This document shows positions 43,641 to 54,507 of a stretch of DNA of 64,000 bases, piece after piece. The position numbers and the translations under genes are program-made. The notes below the pieces were generated by a model. It worked only from the letters and a program-made list of their open reading frames with translations. It was not told the origin of the DNA and searched no databases. How positions within the stretch are numbered: the stretch's first letter is position 1; each line of letters opens with the position of its first letter. The stretch is from Sepiola atlantica (taxonomy: Eukaryota > Mollusca > Cephalopoda > Sepiida > Sepiolidae), in assembly GCA_963556195.1 (NCBI GenBank), contig OY744547.1:525201-589200 (forward strand), written 5' to 3'.

Positions 43641-44008
43641 AATGGCAATGCAGTTCATTTTTTTATAATGTACGTTCTAATCATTTTTCCCCATTCCGTA
43701 AAGTTTGTATATAACGAAGTAAAACTAAGCAATGAACATAAGCGAGTTTCGCCATGTCAACTGCAGGAGATTGTCCACAAAATGTCGAACTAATACTTAA
43801 CACGGTGGTTACGACTACAAAACAGAACCAACTTGAAAATTCAACCATTGAGGAAAATAACTATTATCAGAAAAATAGGTCAAAACCGCAAGAAAATAAT
43901 ACAATTATAGTAATGCCTGCCTCCCAAATTACCCACCCTGTGCGGTTCACACATTCGACACCTCCTTCGCCACTGCCGAATACAATTGTCATCGAATTTA
44001 CCCTGAGA
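43639..44008. other. Unassigned sequence
   Basis: An 86-residue frame (43754-44014) is Asn/Thr-rich without a recognisable motif; not called as a gene. Confidence 0.4.
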
Positions 44009-44290
44009 GTGTAATAGTTTCTCGTGTCTTCTGTGATTATCATAAAACAACAGTTCGTTATAATTAATTCTATTTGGAAATCGGAGCTTACCGAAATCCA
44101 GGCCAAGATCGTGCAATTAATTTTGCTTAAGTGGTCGGAAAGATCAAAGGTTACCAAAGTTCCACGACTAAAAATGTGTTGTTCACGACGTCATAGGGAA
44201 TCTACAGTATAAATGGCGAATAGTGCCATCGACTCAAAGAGCTGACAAGCGAAAAGCAATCACCATTCTTATCGATCAATACATCTATGT
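44009..44290 (+). repeat. Direct repeat copy 1 flanking the U2-like 3' module
   Basis: GTGTAATAGTTTCTCGTGTC, ATCATAAAACAACAGTTCG, AAGTGGTCGGAAAGATCAAA and AAATGGCGAATAG are matched in order by 44545-44815 (about 80 percent by eye). Confidence 0.88.
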
Positions 44291-44370
44291 CACATGCTGA
44301 CATTATTTGAAACTTTTCTCGAAAAAAATATGATCAATAACACTTGTTTTCCTATGTTTCGTTCTGTGTA

Positions 44371-44530
44371 TATATAAGGGGTTAGTTTATTGCTAATCGC
44401 CTGAGGCGCCCCTACCGAGAATACTGACACGAGTGCTCTGGCATTCTCTGTGGGTGCACTTCTTCTTGCACGCTGGCTTTTCAATCCCGACTTTCCGTCC
44501 GACCTTGTGCCACATGTAACCGCGGGGTGG
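44371..44530 (+). ncRNA. Relative of the U2-like locus, 3' module only (probable pseudogene)
   Basis: After TATATATAAGG at 44369, TTAGTTTATTGCTAA (stem-loop) and CGCCTGAGGCGCCC correspond to AGTTTATTGCTTACT and CTGAGGCGCCCTGCC at 46023-46052. GTGCA-CTTCTTCT-TGCAC (44455-44472) is a hairpin in the place of the terminal hairpin at 46078, and CCGACCTTGTGCCACAT matches 46115-46131. No U2-like 5' half and no good Sm-type site. Confidence 0.55.
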
Positions 44531-44544
44531 AGGATAATACCAGT

Positions 44545-44815
44545 GTAATAGTTCCTGATGTCTTGTGTAATTATCATAAAAACAACAGTTCGCCGGAATG
44601 AATTCTGTTTTGAAATCGGAACTTACCGAAACCCAAGCCACGGTTTTGCCATTAATTAAGCTAAAGTGGTCGGAATGATCAAAGGTTACTGAAGTTCCAC
44701 GAGTATAAAAACATTGCTCCTGACGCCATAAGTGGAAATGGCGAATAGAGTTGCATCGACTCCAAAAGCTGACGAGCAAATATCAATCACCGTACGTATC
44801 GATCCGTACATTCAC
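44545..44815 (+). repeat. Direct repeat copy 2 flanking the U2-like 3' module
   Basis: Offset about 535 bp from copy 1. Both copies contain GGTTACCAAAG/GGTTACTGAAG then TATAAA/TATAAAAA about 50 bp later. Upstream-promoter function would be speculative. Confidence 0.85.
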
Positions 44816-45129
44816 GGTTATTCGATAAAAGAAAATCGACAAATTATTGCTGATCATCAAAGAATCGAAAGAAGATAGAGGCTAAATTGATATCGATCAA
44901 CATTTTAGGAGTTTGGCGAGTTTGGAGTTGTGGAAAGCTCAATAGCTTCACTTGTCTGTATGGATGAATTAAGTACACGTGTTTGTTTCGGTTGTTGCCG
45001 CGTGAGTTTAGATGTGTGTAAATTAATAGGCATACAGATATGTGTGTGTATTAACGTGCCTGTTTCGTTACTGAGAGAATGTATGTGCGCTCATTTCGAC
45101 TGGCGTTTATGTGTGTGTAAATAGGAAGC
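44816..45129. other. Unassigned sequence
   Basis: Nothing recognised. Confidence 0.35.
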
Positions 45130-45210
45130 ATGTGTGTGTGTATTTGCATGTCTGTGTATATTTGCATGTGTGTGTGTATTTGCATGTGTGTGTGTATTTG
45201 CATGTGTGTG
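45125..45210. repeat. Tandem TGTGTGTGTATTTGCA units
   Basis: 16-18-bp unit (GTGTGTGTATTTGCATGT) repeated about four times. Confidence 0.92.
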
Positions 45211-45723
45211 TTATTAGTGAAGGAGAGTGTTCAGTTAAGAGGTACTGTCTTAAGTAGTCCGTGAAAGTATCTCGTTCGTCTGTCGAAGTCTCCCATAAGG
45301 GGACAGGCTGGATGGTACGTACGCATTGGTGTTGTCTCTCAAAGAAGGAGGAAAAGAGAGAAAGGCGTTGTGTTTTGGTTTTTATACTACGTGCTAGAAT
45401 TCTCTGAAAACCCAGGAGGAGTCTACATTATGATCCGTCGTTATCTGGTCGTCTCTGTCTGTGCATGTGGCAAACAAAGATGTGCCAATGGAGTAAAAGT
45501 GGCAACATTGTTTCTGCGCAATTCCTTTGTATATTCTTTGCCAAACCTTCCCCGACTTCGCATGCAACCGCTGAACCTTGATGTTTTCGCTAGGTTAACG
45601 AATAGCTGCAACCAATAAGGAAAAATTCATGCAGACCAGACAATCCTGAGGCACGATCTTCGTGAGCTCTATGTAGGAGTTCGACTCACCTAACAAACAG
45701 CCTCTGTGAAATATTCGATGTTT
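45211..45723. other. Unassigned sequence
   Basis: An 82-residue frame (45370-45618) has no recognisable motif. Confidence 0.35.
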
Positions 45724-45906
45724 ATTGGATGAAAATTCTTAATACTGATTGGTCAATTCTATCAAAATATTCAATCTCGATTGGTTGTCCATACCTGACT
45801 TAAACCAATTGGAAAGAGTCCCCCCAGGAGCCGAGCACCTGATGGCATTGGCTATATAAGCAAGAACCCAAGCACAGCCGCCAGTGAGAGGCTCAACAAA
45901 TTTCGG
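45724..45906 (+). promoter_or_regulatory. Possible Pol II promoter of the U2-like locus
   Basis: Five CCAAT/ATTGG pentamers (45724, 45748, 45780, 45805-45812 as CCAATTGG, 45847) lie upstream of TATATAAG at 45853, about 50 bp before the U2-like 5' end. Metazoan U2 genes use a proximal sequence element near -55, sometimes with a TATA box. I cannot identify the species-specific element, so this is inference. Confidence 0.4.
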
Positions 45907-46150
45907 ATGCTTCCTTGGTCTTTTGGCTAAGATCAAAGTGTAGTATCTGTTCTGACTGTCCTGTGCAGTTATGGGAGGTTAACCTCCTCCCATGCTTTGC
46001 CTCCCCTCTTTGGGGAGGAGTAAGTTTATTGCTTACTGTCTGAGGCGCCCTGCCCAGGCAATTTTTTGAGATTCACCTCACTCTTCCTCTAGAGTGAAAA
46101 TTCCCACCTTCCGACCTTGTGTCACATTCTACTTAGTGGGACGTAGATAA
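45907..46150 (+). ncRNA. U2 snRNA-like locus with Sm-type site and terminal hairpin
   Basis: 45907-45957 (ATGCTTCCTTGGTCTTTTGG, CTAAGATCAAAGTGTAGTAT, CTGTTCT) aligns with the U2 5' end (stem-loop I, then the branch-point-recognition GTAGTA at 45940-45945). Stem I still pairs fully (CTTGGTC/GGCTAAG) although its sequence differs from canonical U2. After that it departs from U2 but keeps snRNA-like features: hairpins ATGGGAGG/CCTCCCAT (45971-45993), CCTCCCC/GGGGAGG (46000-46018) and AGTAAG/CTTACT (46019-46037), an Sm-type AATTTTTTGA (46060-46069) and a final 7-bp hairpin TCACTCT/AGAGTGA (46078-46097). It may be a divergent snRNA, a U2-derived SINE or a chimeric pseudogene. AGAGGCTCAAC occurs on both sides (45890, 46162), a possible target duplication favouring retroposition. 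Confidence 0.6.
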
Positions 46151-46504
46151 ATAGGTAAGAGGCTCAACTTGCCAAACGAACTTATGTCAGTCATAATACT
46201 ACTACACAAACTTCTTGCAAGCAACTAAATCTTGCCGTGTACGCTTGGATACTGGTAGTCACAGTCATAGACTACGAAGTATAAAAGCAAACTAAATAGT
46301 GATGCTACGTGTTACTACCACTACTACTACTATTATTTATTGTAATTGAAATTATGACGAAGACGTCATTTGTATTTCTACCATAAAACCTTCCTTAAAT
46401 GTATTTGTTATTGTTATCTATATCTAAAGTTAAATATGTTTATATATTTGTATGTACAGACATTTCTAGAATAAAAATTATGTTGATTTTCTATTGCATA
46501 AGAC
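46151..46504. other. Unassigned sequence
   Basis: ACTACTACT run near 46317-46333; otherwise nothing recognised. Confidence 0.35.
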
Positions 46505-46632
46505 TGAATCCAACAAAATATAGCCCACATCATGACCCCTTAAGCCTATCTATTAAGCTGTGTTCCAACATTCATAATGATCTGTTGGTTAGTTTAGGAG
46601 TGAATCATGTACATACAAATATATAAACATCT
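46505..46632 (+). repeat. Family D end
   Basis: AAATATAGCCCACATCATGA, GTGTTCCAACATTCATAATG and TAGTTTAGGAGTGAATCATG match 25672-25775. Confidence 0.85.
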
Positions 46633-46644
46633 ACACATACCGAA

Positions 46645-46647
<3 letters not shown>

Positions 46648-46739
<92 letters not shown>
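46648..46739. repeat. (TA)n(GA)n microsatellite
   Basis: (TA)n to 46697, (GA)n to 46739, abutting family K. Confidence 0.96.
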
Positions 46740-46741
<2 letters not shown>

Positions 46742-47028
46742 AAAAAGAGTGATAAATATGAGACGATTGTCCAAATTTATTTCAAATTTCAATTGTTCAA
46801 TGCAAGGTGTATTCAGTAATAAACTAGTGTTTATTATTCTTTCCTTAAGCCAAGGCTTTTCAAAGATCATCATCAGAGGAGAAATACAGATGGATAAGTT
46901 GGCTTTCGAAAAAACCAAAGTTCAAATATTTGAAAAATATGAAAATTATTATTAAAAGAATTTTTGTTAAAAAAACGCAGTGTATGAAAGGAAAAGTTCC
47001 GTGAAAAATATATGCAGATTGTCCGGGT

Positions 47029-47069
<41 letters not shown>
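46740..47069 (+). repeat. Family K copy and (TA)n
   Basis: TTGTTCAATGCAAGGTGTAT, CTTTCCTTAAGCCAAGGCTT and AGATGGATAAGTTGGC match 50155-50272. (TA)n 47031-47069 leads into a LINE. Confidence 0.85.
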
Positions 47070-47074
<5 letters not shown>

Positions 47075-47610
47075 ATAGTTAACCCCAAACAAGGCAAGTT
47101 GCCACTGTAGACGTAAAGGACTACTGAGAATTAGGGTAAAAGTTTTGGGTGAAAGTTTTGGGTGAAAGTTTTGGGTGAAAGTTTTGGGAGCTGTGCAGCG
47201 AGATGCTTTTTCACATTAGTTTTTAATTTCTGCGTTTCGGTACAGTCGGGAAAACAGGGAGCAGGGAGGGAGTTCTAAAGACCGGCAGCTCGAGGAAAGA
47301 AGCTATTGGGGTAAAAGGCTCCCCGGCATCTGCGGACCTCCACAGTGAATGGATGGGTTTTAACTGATTGTCGGGTTGGTCGAGTGTATTTACGTCGAGC
47401 GGGGCACCAGAGCATCAAGTTAATCGGAGTACATTCCATTGGAGTACTTGTAAAACAAGCACAAGGATGCAACATTGAGGCGATGGGGCAGGGGCTGGAG
47501 CTTGGTGGATAGTAAGGGACCTATTAGATTAGATACTCTTTTTGGGACCTAGTCTAAGATGGAGCGATTGATGGATGGTGCACCAGTCCAGATGTGACAA
47601 CAATCTTAAA
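47070..47610 (-). pseudogene. Antisense LINE 3' end with ORF2 C-terminus
   Basis: Starts at the LINE 3' end (plus strand TTAACCCCAAACAAGGCAAG) and carries the same UTR and C-terminal coding text as 7186-7700 (plus TGGAGCTTGGTGGATAGTAA versus TGGAGCTTGGTTGACAGTGA). Contains four tandem copies of GTTTTGGGTGAAA at 47140-47187 not seen in the other copy. Frameshifted and truncated at 47610. Confidence 0.82.
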
Positions 47611-48055
47611 CTGTCAAATATCTATTACAAACAAAAAATTACCCGCCATTCTTGCTCTAAGTATTATTTTTAAATGTAGAACTTACATTGCATATCTTTT
47701 ATAATCTATTGTAATTTTAAAAACTAATACTTTTCATTTAATTACCTACCTTAAAATTTAATGGGGGTAATATATTTGAAGAAAGATTTTGGTAATTTAT
47801 CCTTTTTTATAACATAACTTTAATTTATTACTGTTAATATCGACAAAACTATTGCATTTATATAGAAAATAGGACAATAGAATTACAAATGAATAACACC
47901 AAACATTAATTAATTATGAACTGTTTAAAATGCTCCATGCCTGATAATAGAGATTACTAATAGAGGTTTTGTATCTGTCTGTCCTAATCCCAAACTATAC
48001 TATTACTTTTACTAATTGCACTATTGTACTCTCTTTCAGTGATCAATTCAGAGGG
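47611..48055. other. Unassigned AT-rich sequence
   Basis: Nothing recognised. Confidence 0.4.
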
Positions 48056-48057
48056 TT

Positions 48058-48265
48058 GTACTGTACTATCGGTTCTGTGGTCATGATACTATTCTCCCAG
48101 GCATTACTTCTTCCTTTTTGGGGAGCGAGTGTAGTACTTGTTCTGTTGCCGTGATACCATCCTCCCAGGCGTTACTTTTTTTAGGGAAGGGGCTGGTGTA
48201 GTATCTGTTATCTTGTCATGACACCATCCTCCCAGACATTATCCCCTTCTTTTGCGGGGGAGGGT
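48058..48265 (+). repeat. Three tandem 66-71-bp units related to the U2-like locus
   Basis: Units start near 48058, 48129 and 48196. Each has GTGTAGTA(T/C)-TGTTCT-like text, TGATACCATCCTCCCAGGC and a short G-rich end (TTTTTGGGGAG). The elements correspond to GTGTAGTATCTGTTCT and CCTCCCATGC...GGGGAGG of 45938-46018. Confidence 0.65.
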
Positions 48266-48647
48266 AGCATACGTCAACAAGAAATCGTTACAATTGGCTA
48301 TTCATTATCAAACTCAACACTTACATTAGATATACTATCAAAGATATAGAAATAAATGGTTTTAGCAGCCGTCGACATGGGCTGGCGGTGGGGTGAGGGG
48401 GTTCATACATAAGCACAGCTGTTGCTTCAATTGGTCTACAACAGAAAATAATATAAATGTTTGGCTTTTGGAATCAGTTTAAGAATAAATTAATACCCCC
48501 CCCCCCCTAAAAAAAACATAAAAATAAACATATTCTATATCAGAAGTCTGAAACTGGCAGCCCACGGACTGGTTTTCGATGGAGCACGGGTAACTATTTT
48601 CATGACCAATGTTTTCCACGAGTTTTAACCTCTTATCCCTGTGCTTA
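48266..48647. other. Unassigned sequence
   Basis: 48545-48600 (AGTCTGAAACTGGCAGCCCA) looks like a DNA-transposon end, low confidence. Confidence 0.35.
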
Positions 48648-48890
48648 TTTTACAGGTACTTCCACGAAATATGCTCCGATGAACTTACGGCACATGTACC
48701 CCTCAACACAAATATCATGATCCACTCAACTAGCAAGAAAATCAAATCTCTTCTCTCTACAGGTCCCTAAATGCCTGGAAATTTCCTATTCTAATAGCTT
48801 CTTTTCTCGGACCGCTTACTTTTGGAATTCCCTCCCTGCTTCTTGTTTCTCCGACCGGACCGACATTCAGAAATTAAATGTAATATGAAC
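48648..48890 (+). pseudogene. LINE ORF2 C-terminal fragment
   Basis: Encodes YFHEICSDELTAHVPLN-like text, then a SFFSRTAYFWNSLPASCFSD-like segment, in broken frames, parallel to 27080-27290. Confidence 0.7.
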
Positions 48891-49024
48891 ATAATGGAAG
48901 TAGTTCTGCGTTACACAATGAAATTAATCTATTTATAAGCGTTATGTTAACATATATCTGAAGAGCTGACAACATCAAGGTTGCTGTTAAAGTAAACTCT
49001 CCTTAATAGTATGTTGCATGTGAT

Positions 49025-49103
49025 GCTATCCCACACTCTAATCCGGGCAACACCCGGTAACTCTGATATATATATAGCAAATATCTTAAATTATTTTTTT
49101 TTA

Positions 49104-49141
<38 letters not shown>

Positions 49142-49235
49142 GCGTCTTCACTGATATTGCTAAGCCTTTAATGCGATTGTAGCCGAAACATGTATGCATA
49201 TATGCAGCCATAATGTTTGAATAAATAAAAGTATA

Positions 49236-49283
<48 letters not shown>
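49025..49283. repeat. CCGGGCAACACCCGG motif and (TA)n tracts
   Basis: AATCCGGGCAACACCCGG at 49041 is the reversed CCCGGCGTTGCCCGGG-type element. (TA)n at 49107-49138 and 49235-49283. Confidence 0.75.
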
Positions 49284-49287
<4 letters not shown>

Positions 49288-49289
49288 AA

Positions 49290-49762
49290 TCCAACAAAAG
49301 ATATAATCGTCAACTAATATCTTATAATTAGTGAAAAATCCGAATAAAAACTGAAGCTCAATATACTGGATAGAGCATTAATATTATAATATAAAATGAA
49401 GTAATAAAATAAGGTGCCAATCAAATTTTATTAAAATTCAAAGTTCAAGCAAAGTATTTTAACGTCCTTAGCTCATGAGTTTTCAAAGATAAATCTTCTC
49501 CTCAGAGGACCATTACAGTAGTGACATCACTACAGGTAATAAAATTACACTTTGAAAATATATAAAAATACATAACATCAAATATATCAACCCAAAAACA
49601 TATTTTTTTGTTGAATCTATATAATCCATCCATGTCATAAAGTTTAAAATAATCAGGAAAATTTGAAAACTCATGAGCTAAGGACGTTCAGATACTTTGC
49701 TTGAACTTTGAATTTTAATAAAATTTGATTGGCACCTTATTTTACTATTTCATTTTATATTA

Positions 49763-49831
<69 letters not shown>
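49290..49831. repeat. Inverted pair of family H repeats, then (TA)n
   Basis: Left module 49300-49380 matches 14405-14495. 49385-49560 is family H in antisense; 49663-49768 is sense. (TA)n 49769-49831 follows. Confidence 0.85.
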
Positions 49832-49833
<2 letters not shown>

Positions 49834-49958
49834 TGATAGCTGCAAGAATCGGCTTTTTGCGTGTCAAATCTTGAATTTGACTACAAATTCGGATAAGTCA
49901 TCTAACGATTGTGTGATGCGTGTGGAACCATCATTACGGTTAACAACAACTTTTCAAG

Positions 49959-49960
<2 letters not shown>

Positions 49961-50019
<59 letters not shown>

Positions 50020-50048
50020 GTCTATCTGATTAAATGAAATATGCATTA

Positions 50049-50140
<92 letters not shown>
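49961..50140. repeat. (TA)n, spacer, (TA)n(GA)n
   Basis: (TA)n 49961-50017; ATGTCTATCTGATTAAATGA spacer; (TA)n 50052-50097; (GA)n to 50140. Confidence 0.95.
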
Positions 50141-50142
<2 letters not shown>

Positions 50143-50154
50143 AGGAAGAAAGAT

Positions 50155-50472
50155 AAAGATTCGGTTGTTCAATGCAAGGTGTACTTGATAAAAACATCTT
50201 TATTTTTTCTTTCCTTAAGCCAGGCTTTTCAAAGAATGGCATCAGAGAAATTATATAGATGGATAAGTTGGCAGGGAATTTTTTTTTAATGTATTCATCA
50301 ACGTTTCGTCTTTATTTGTGAGACTTCTATGTATTTGCATGACATTTTTCTTAAAATTATCATCCCGAGGGAGTCTTACAAATAAAGACGAAACGTTGAT
50401 GAATACATAAAAAAAACATATTTTGGTTTTTCCTTTTTCATTTCCCATTACATCCGATTACGTCCTTCCTTT

Positions 50473-50520
<48 letters not shown>
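50155..50520. repeat. Family K copy, hairpin 50285-50411, (TA)n
   Basis: Family K 50155-50272. GTATTCATCAACGTTTCGTC (50291) pairs with GACGAAACGTTGATGAATAC (50386), arms about 37 bp with a 55-nt loop. (TA)n 50475-50520. Confidence 0.88.
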
Positions 50521-50525
<5 letters not shown>

Positions 50526-50554
50526 GGAAGTTCTTTTAACCTTCAAAACTGGGA

Positions 50555-50556
50555 AG

Positions 50557-50587
<31 letters not shown>

Positions 50588-50705
50588 TTTGTTGAAAGAT
50601 TTTAGTCTAGTAAGTCAATCAATTTACTGCAATCACTATTTTAGTTTACTTCCAAGAATATACTCTAATATAAATATATTTTTATATATGTTTTTATATA
50701 TAAGG
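50555..50705. repeat. A28 homopolymer and AT-rich DNA
   Basis: Poly(A) at 50559-50583 inside text like the start of family I; probably a diverged family I copy. Confidence 0.6.
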
Positions 50706-50714
50706 GATATATAT

Positions 50715-50905
50715 AGTCTCGGGAGTTTCTCAACCATTAAAACTATATTAAAAAAAAAAAAAAAAAACTTATAGTCCCAAGTCTTCCAGTGGAAAATCAC
50801 TCATGTAAGTCAATTTATTTTTTACAGTTATTATATTAGTTTATTTCTAACACTATTTTAAGGGATCATCAGTTGTTTACCATGAAAAACTGTTTCGGGA
50901 ATTAA
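50715..50905 (+). repeat. Family I copy
   Basis: AGTTTCTCAACCATTAAAAC through TGTTTCGGGAATTA matches 14152-14335 almost base for base apart from the poly(A). Confidence 0.92.
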
Positions 50906-50914
50906 AAAACAATT

Positions 50915-51178
<264 letters not shown>

Positions 51179-51927
51179 GCGGCACCGGGGGGGGCAGGGG
51201 GGGGGGCTCAAGCCCTCCTCCCATTTGTTTACTTGCCCCCCCCCTTTACGGTCATCAATAATGAAGTTATATATGCATGTGTTTAACCGCCCCCCCCCCA
51301 CACACACACACTTTTTAGGAGAGTCCCCTCCCCTACTTTTATAACTGTCCCGCCGGTCCTGATATATACATTCATATTTCATTAAATCAGATAGACATTC
51401 GAGTAGGGAAGGGGTATTTCAGGGTTGTTGACATTTGGAATATTACTATTTCCCTTCCAACACGCCCCTACTCCATCATCGGCCCCGTCTGGGCAACCAC
51501 TGACTACCTGGTCCGTTATTAAATAGTCTTTTAATTAAAATCTTCACTCTCACTTTGTACGATTCACTTAGGAAAGATTTACACACACACACCTTCCCAC
51601 CCGCTGCTCGACTGACGGCGCGAAAGTATTTGCGGACTAACATGTCTTCTTTTCAACGTGAAAATCAAAGGTTTTTTTTCTTTTTTTGCTTCTTCATAAA
51701 ACATTACTCGGAATTCTTTTCCCTCTAATTAGCCGGCCGTGAGAGAATGCCCATTATCCACTCGCCAGTGCAATCTTAGCTTATTCCATTTCTTCCTTCT
51801 TCCACATCGCAGCTTTTTTTCCATTCTTCATTTATACTAGCGGAGTGACCCGACATTTAACAGGTGAGATGTTATTTCATTTACCTCCTCCCTAGGAGGT
51901 TAGACACAAGGTCAGGTGTGGGTTTGA
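51179..51927. other. Unassigned sequence with G/C homopolymers
   Basis: CCCCCCC and GGGGGGG runs 51185-51300; nothing recognised after. The 174-residue minus-strand frame is microsatellite-derived. Confidence 0.4.
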
Positions 51928-51975
51928 TGAAAGTGTTTCTGTGGAACGAACTGGATCCGAACCTGGCACACACGA
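51928..51975 (-). repeat. SINE-A fragment
   Basis: GAAAGTGTTTCTGTGGAACG and ACTGGATCCGAACCTGGCAC match the B-box side of SINE-A. Confidence 0.7.
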
Positions 51976-52099
51976 TTACTTTTGTCTCACATTGCAACCA
52001 GTGTAAGAGCAAAGATAATACGCCATGTTTATTTCCGTTTGCTTTATATTTGCAAATGATAATTTGTTTTCTGATTTTTTGTGGTAAAAAAATAATAAA

Positions 52100-52340
52100 C
52101 TCAAACAGTGTTTATTAAAAATCGAATTAAAATATATCACAAATTTTCTTTTTCTTTTTTCGTTTTTATTTTGAAATATTAATTAACAAATAATAAAATG
52201 AAAAAGTGTTTTTTTTTATAAATGGAATTGAAATATATCACAAATTTTATTTTTGTAATCAAACAGTGTTTATTAAAATTAGAATTGAAATATTACAAAA
52301 TTTTTTTATTTATCATTTTTATTTTGCAAATATTAATTAA
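52100..52340 (+). repeat. Direct repeat, about 160-bp period
   Basis: AAACAGTGTTTATTAAAA at 52103 and 52262, with GAATT(A/G)AAATAT and ATATCACAAATTTT following in each. Confidence 0.75.
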
Positions 52341-52504
52341 GTACCAAATAATCAAATCAAACGAATTTATATATATTACAAATTTACTTTTACTAATTGA
52401 ATTCTGTTTCAGCATAAAAGAAAAAGAAAACACCCGAAAGAATTTTTGAACTCTAAATGATTCTTCAGAGACAAATACCGGCACTTGTAAACAGGGAACG
52501 ACCA

Positions 52505-52800
52505 TTTTAATAAATTTATTTATTTAATAAAATATAGTTTCTGAAAGAAAACATTATAATAAAATAAAGTTTATTTTCAATACAGTAACATTTTAGTCAA
52601 AACATTGAAATAAAATATCGTTTTATTATTATTATGTTCGTTTTATAACATTTTAAATTATATAAAAAAAAATCATTGTCAATTTCAGAAACTAAATTTT
52701 ATTCCAATGTTTTGGCCAAAATGTTACTTTATTTCATTACAAAGTTTTTCTTTCTGAAACTACATTTTATCAAATAAATAAATGTATTAAAATGTTTTAA
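52505..52800. repeat. Imperfect foldback
   Basis: 52515-52610 (TAGTTTCTGAAAGAAAA) pairs with 52690-52795 (TTTTTCTTTCTGAAACTAC). A shorter inner pairing involves ACATTTTAGTCAAAACATTG and AATGTTTTGGCCAAAATGT. Confidence 0.8.
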
Positions 52801-52894
52801 TCTATTGGTCGTTACTTCCTGTGGATTATCTGTCGCTGTTTACTAAACTGCACAAGTGCGCAAATACCTAAACTGAAAGAAGATCTTAGAAGAC

Positions 52895-53550
52895 AAATGG
52901 GGTTTATCGAATATGAACCAGTTTCCGGGAACTTACGTAAACACCCGAGAGATAACGAGGCGATTAGCCAATCAGCTGTCAGACGACATAGAAGGAATGC
53001 AGCGTTGGATCGCCGAACGCGCAGACCGATTGGAAGAATCTTCTGGGGGGGGGGTCTGTAAAGACCATGTGTTACGAAATCCTCGTCAGATCGGAGGTCC
53101 AGGGCATACGGTTTAGATAGACGAGTCTCTGTTTAACCATAATCCGACTGATTAAAACAAAAAAATATCAACCCCCCCCCCCCAAAAAAAAAAACACACC
53201 CACAAAAAAATGATTTTTCAGTTTTAAGAAACACTAATACAAACTACTTTTCAACGAGTTGACTGAATGACAAAAAGAAATGCAAGAAAATAATAAAAAT
53301 GTATTTATTAACAGTTGTTTAGCATTGTTTTGTTAAAAAATATTTATTAACAGGGATTTCGCTGTTTTGTTACTTTTTTTTTGTTGTTGTTATTTCTTGA
53401 AAATAAAACTGAAAAATACGACACAGCAACGTATCGAAGTTATCGTCTGTCAACATTCACCTCGGCATCTCTCGGGTGTTTGCGTAACATGCCCAAACGC
53501 TTCCGACGCGAAGTTTCCGGAAACTGGATCATATTCGATATCAGTACTGA
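52895..53550. repeat. Distant imperfect inverted repeat
   Basis: 52900-52985 (ATCGAATATGAACCAGTTTC, ACACCCGAGAGATAACGAGG) pairs with 53435-53550 (CCTCGGCATCTCTCGGGTGT, AACTGGATCATATTCGATAT). Could be the ends of a decayed DNA element. The 67-residue frame at 52913 lies in the left arm and shows no domain. Confidence 0.65.
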
Positions 53551-53585
53551 CAAATGACTAAGAACGAACCCGTTTTCATCAGCTA

Positions 53586-54190
53586 CTTGCTGTACTTACC
53601 CGGCGTTGCCAGGGAGACTTTTTACTTTCATTTTTGTTTCATGTGAAATTCAAAGAAAACGATAGAAAATAAAAGTGTTTTTTTTTAACAACACAGACCA
53701 ATGTTTGCCCTATATGACAAACGAAACAGATTTTTCATCGACCTTTTTGTTAATAAAGTTAGTGATCACAAGGAGATAAAAATCGTCTTTATTTTATATA
53801 TAAAATCCTGACAATGCTGATCAAAGATTCCAAGAATAAAGAAATTAATTTCGTTTCGCCTCCAAACACGTTTAAATGCAAAGGGGATCGAGCATAACTC
53901 CACATTTGAAAGCATTTGTATTAAAGACTTGGTGTGAGAAGTTAGTAGCGTGAAAATGTTTATTTATGATGTCCTTCGTCTCTTTTCGCACGGTTTTTCT
54001 CTTTGTTTCTTCTTCTGATGAAATCTTCTTTTTTCTTCTTCCTTTTTTAGTAACATTTTTTCTGTACAACTGTAACTAAGTTTTAACTTTTCTCGTGGCA
54101 TTTAATCAAAATTACATATTCTCTATAAAGTGCATTATCCATAAAGAAAAATAAAAGTATCCATTGCATCTAAAAATCATATTAACAAAA
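53586..54190. other. CCCGGCGTTGCC motif, otherwise unassigned
   Basis: 53597 ACCCGGCGTTGCCAGGGAG; the rest to 54190 carries no recognised feature. Confidence 0.4.
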
Positions 54191-54192
54191 TA

Positions 54193-54233
<41 letters not shown>

Positions 54234-54258
54234 TAATAATAATAATAATAATAATAAT
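54193..54258. repeat. (AAT)n microsatellite
   Basis: About 22 ATA/AAT units with one TGA interruption. Confidence 0.96.
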
Positions 54259-54356
54259 TAATAATGAATTTATAGAAAGCTGTTAGTGCAAGTATTTTGC
54301 TTGTTTTTTTTATATTTTGATTTTCTTGATATTATTTTTTAATTATTTTTTATTTC

Positions 54357-54446
54357 ATATATATATATATATATATATATTGAGCACTCTTATAAACCCG
54401 GTTTCAACTTCCTTCGGATTCATACCCCCTGGATATTTGTAACAAG

Positions 54447-54507
<61 letters not shown>

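Noticed and set aside
43754..44014. 86-residue Asn/Thr-rich open frame as a possible small gene
   Set aside because: No conserved motif, overlapping frames open on the other strand, ends in a direct repeat.
45907..46150. Ordinary functional U2 snRNA gene
   Set aside because: U2 similarity stops after about 50 nt; the canonical U2 middle and 3' stem-loops are missing. Kept as a U2-like locus.
52913..53116. 67-residue frame in the arm of an inverted repeat as a domesticated gene
   Set aside because: Short, includes a G-run, no homologue recognised, and overlaps the repeat arm.
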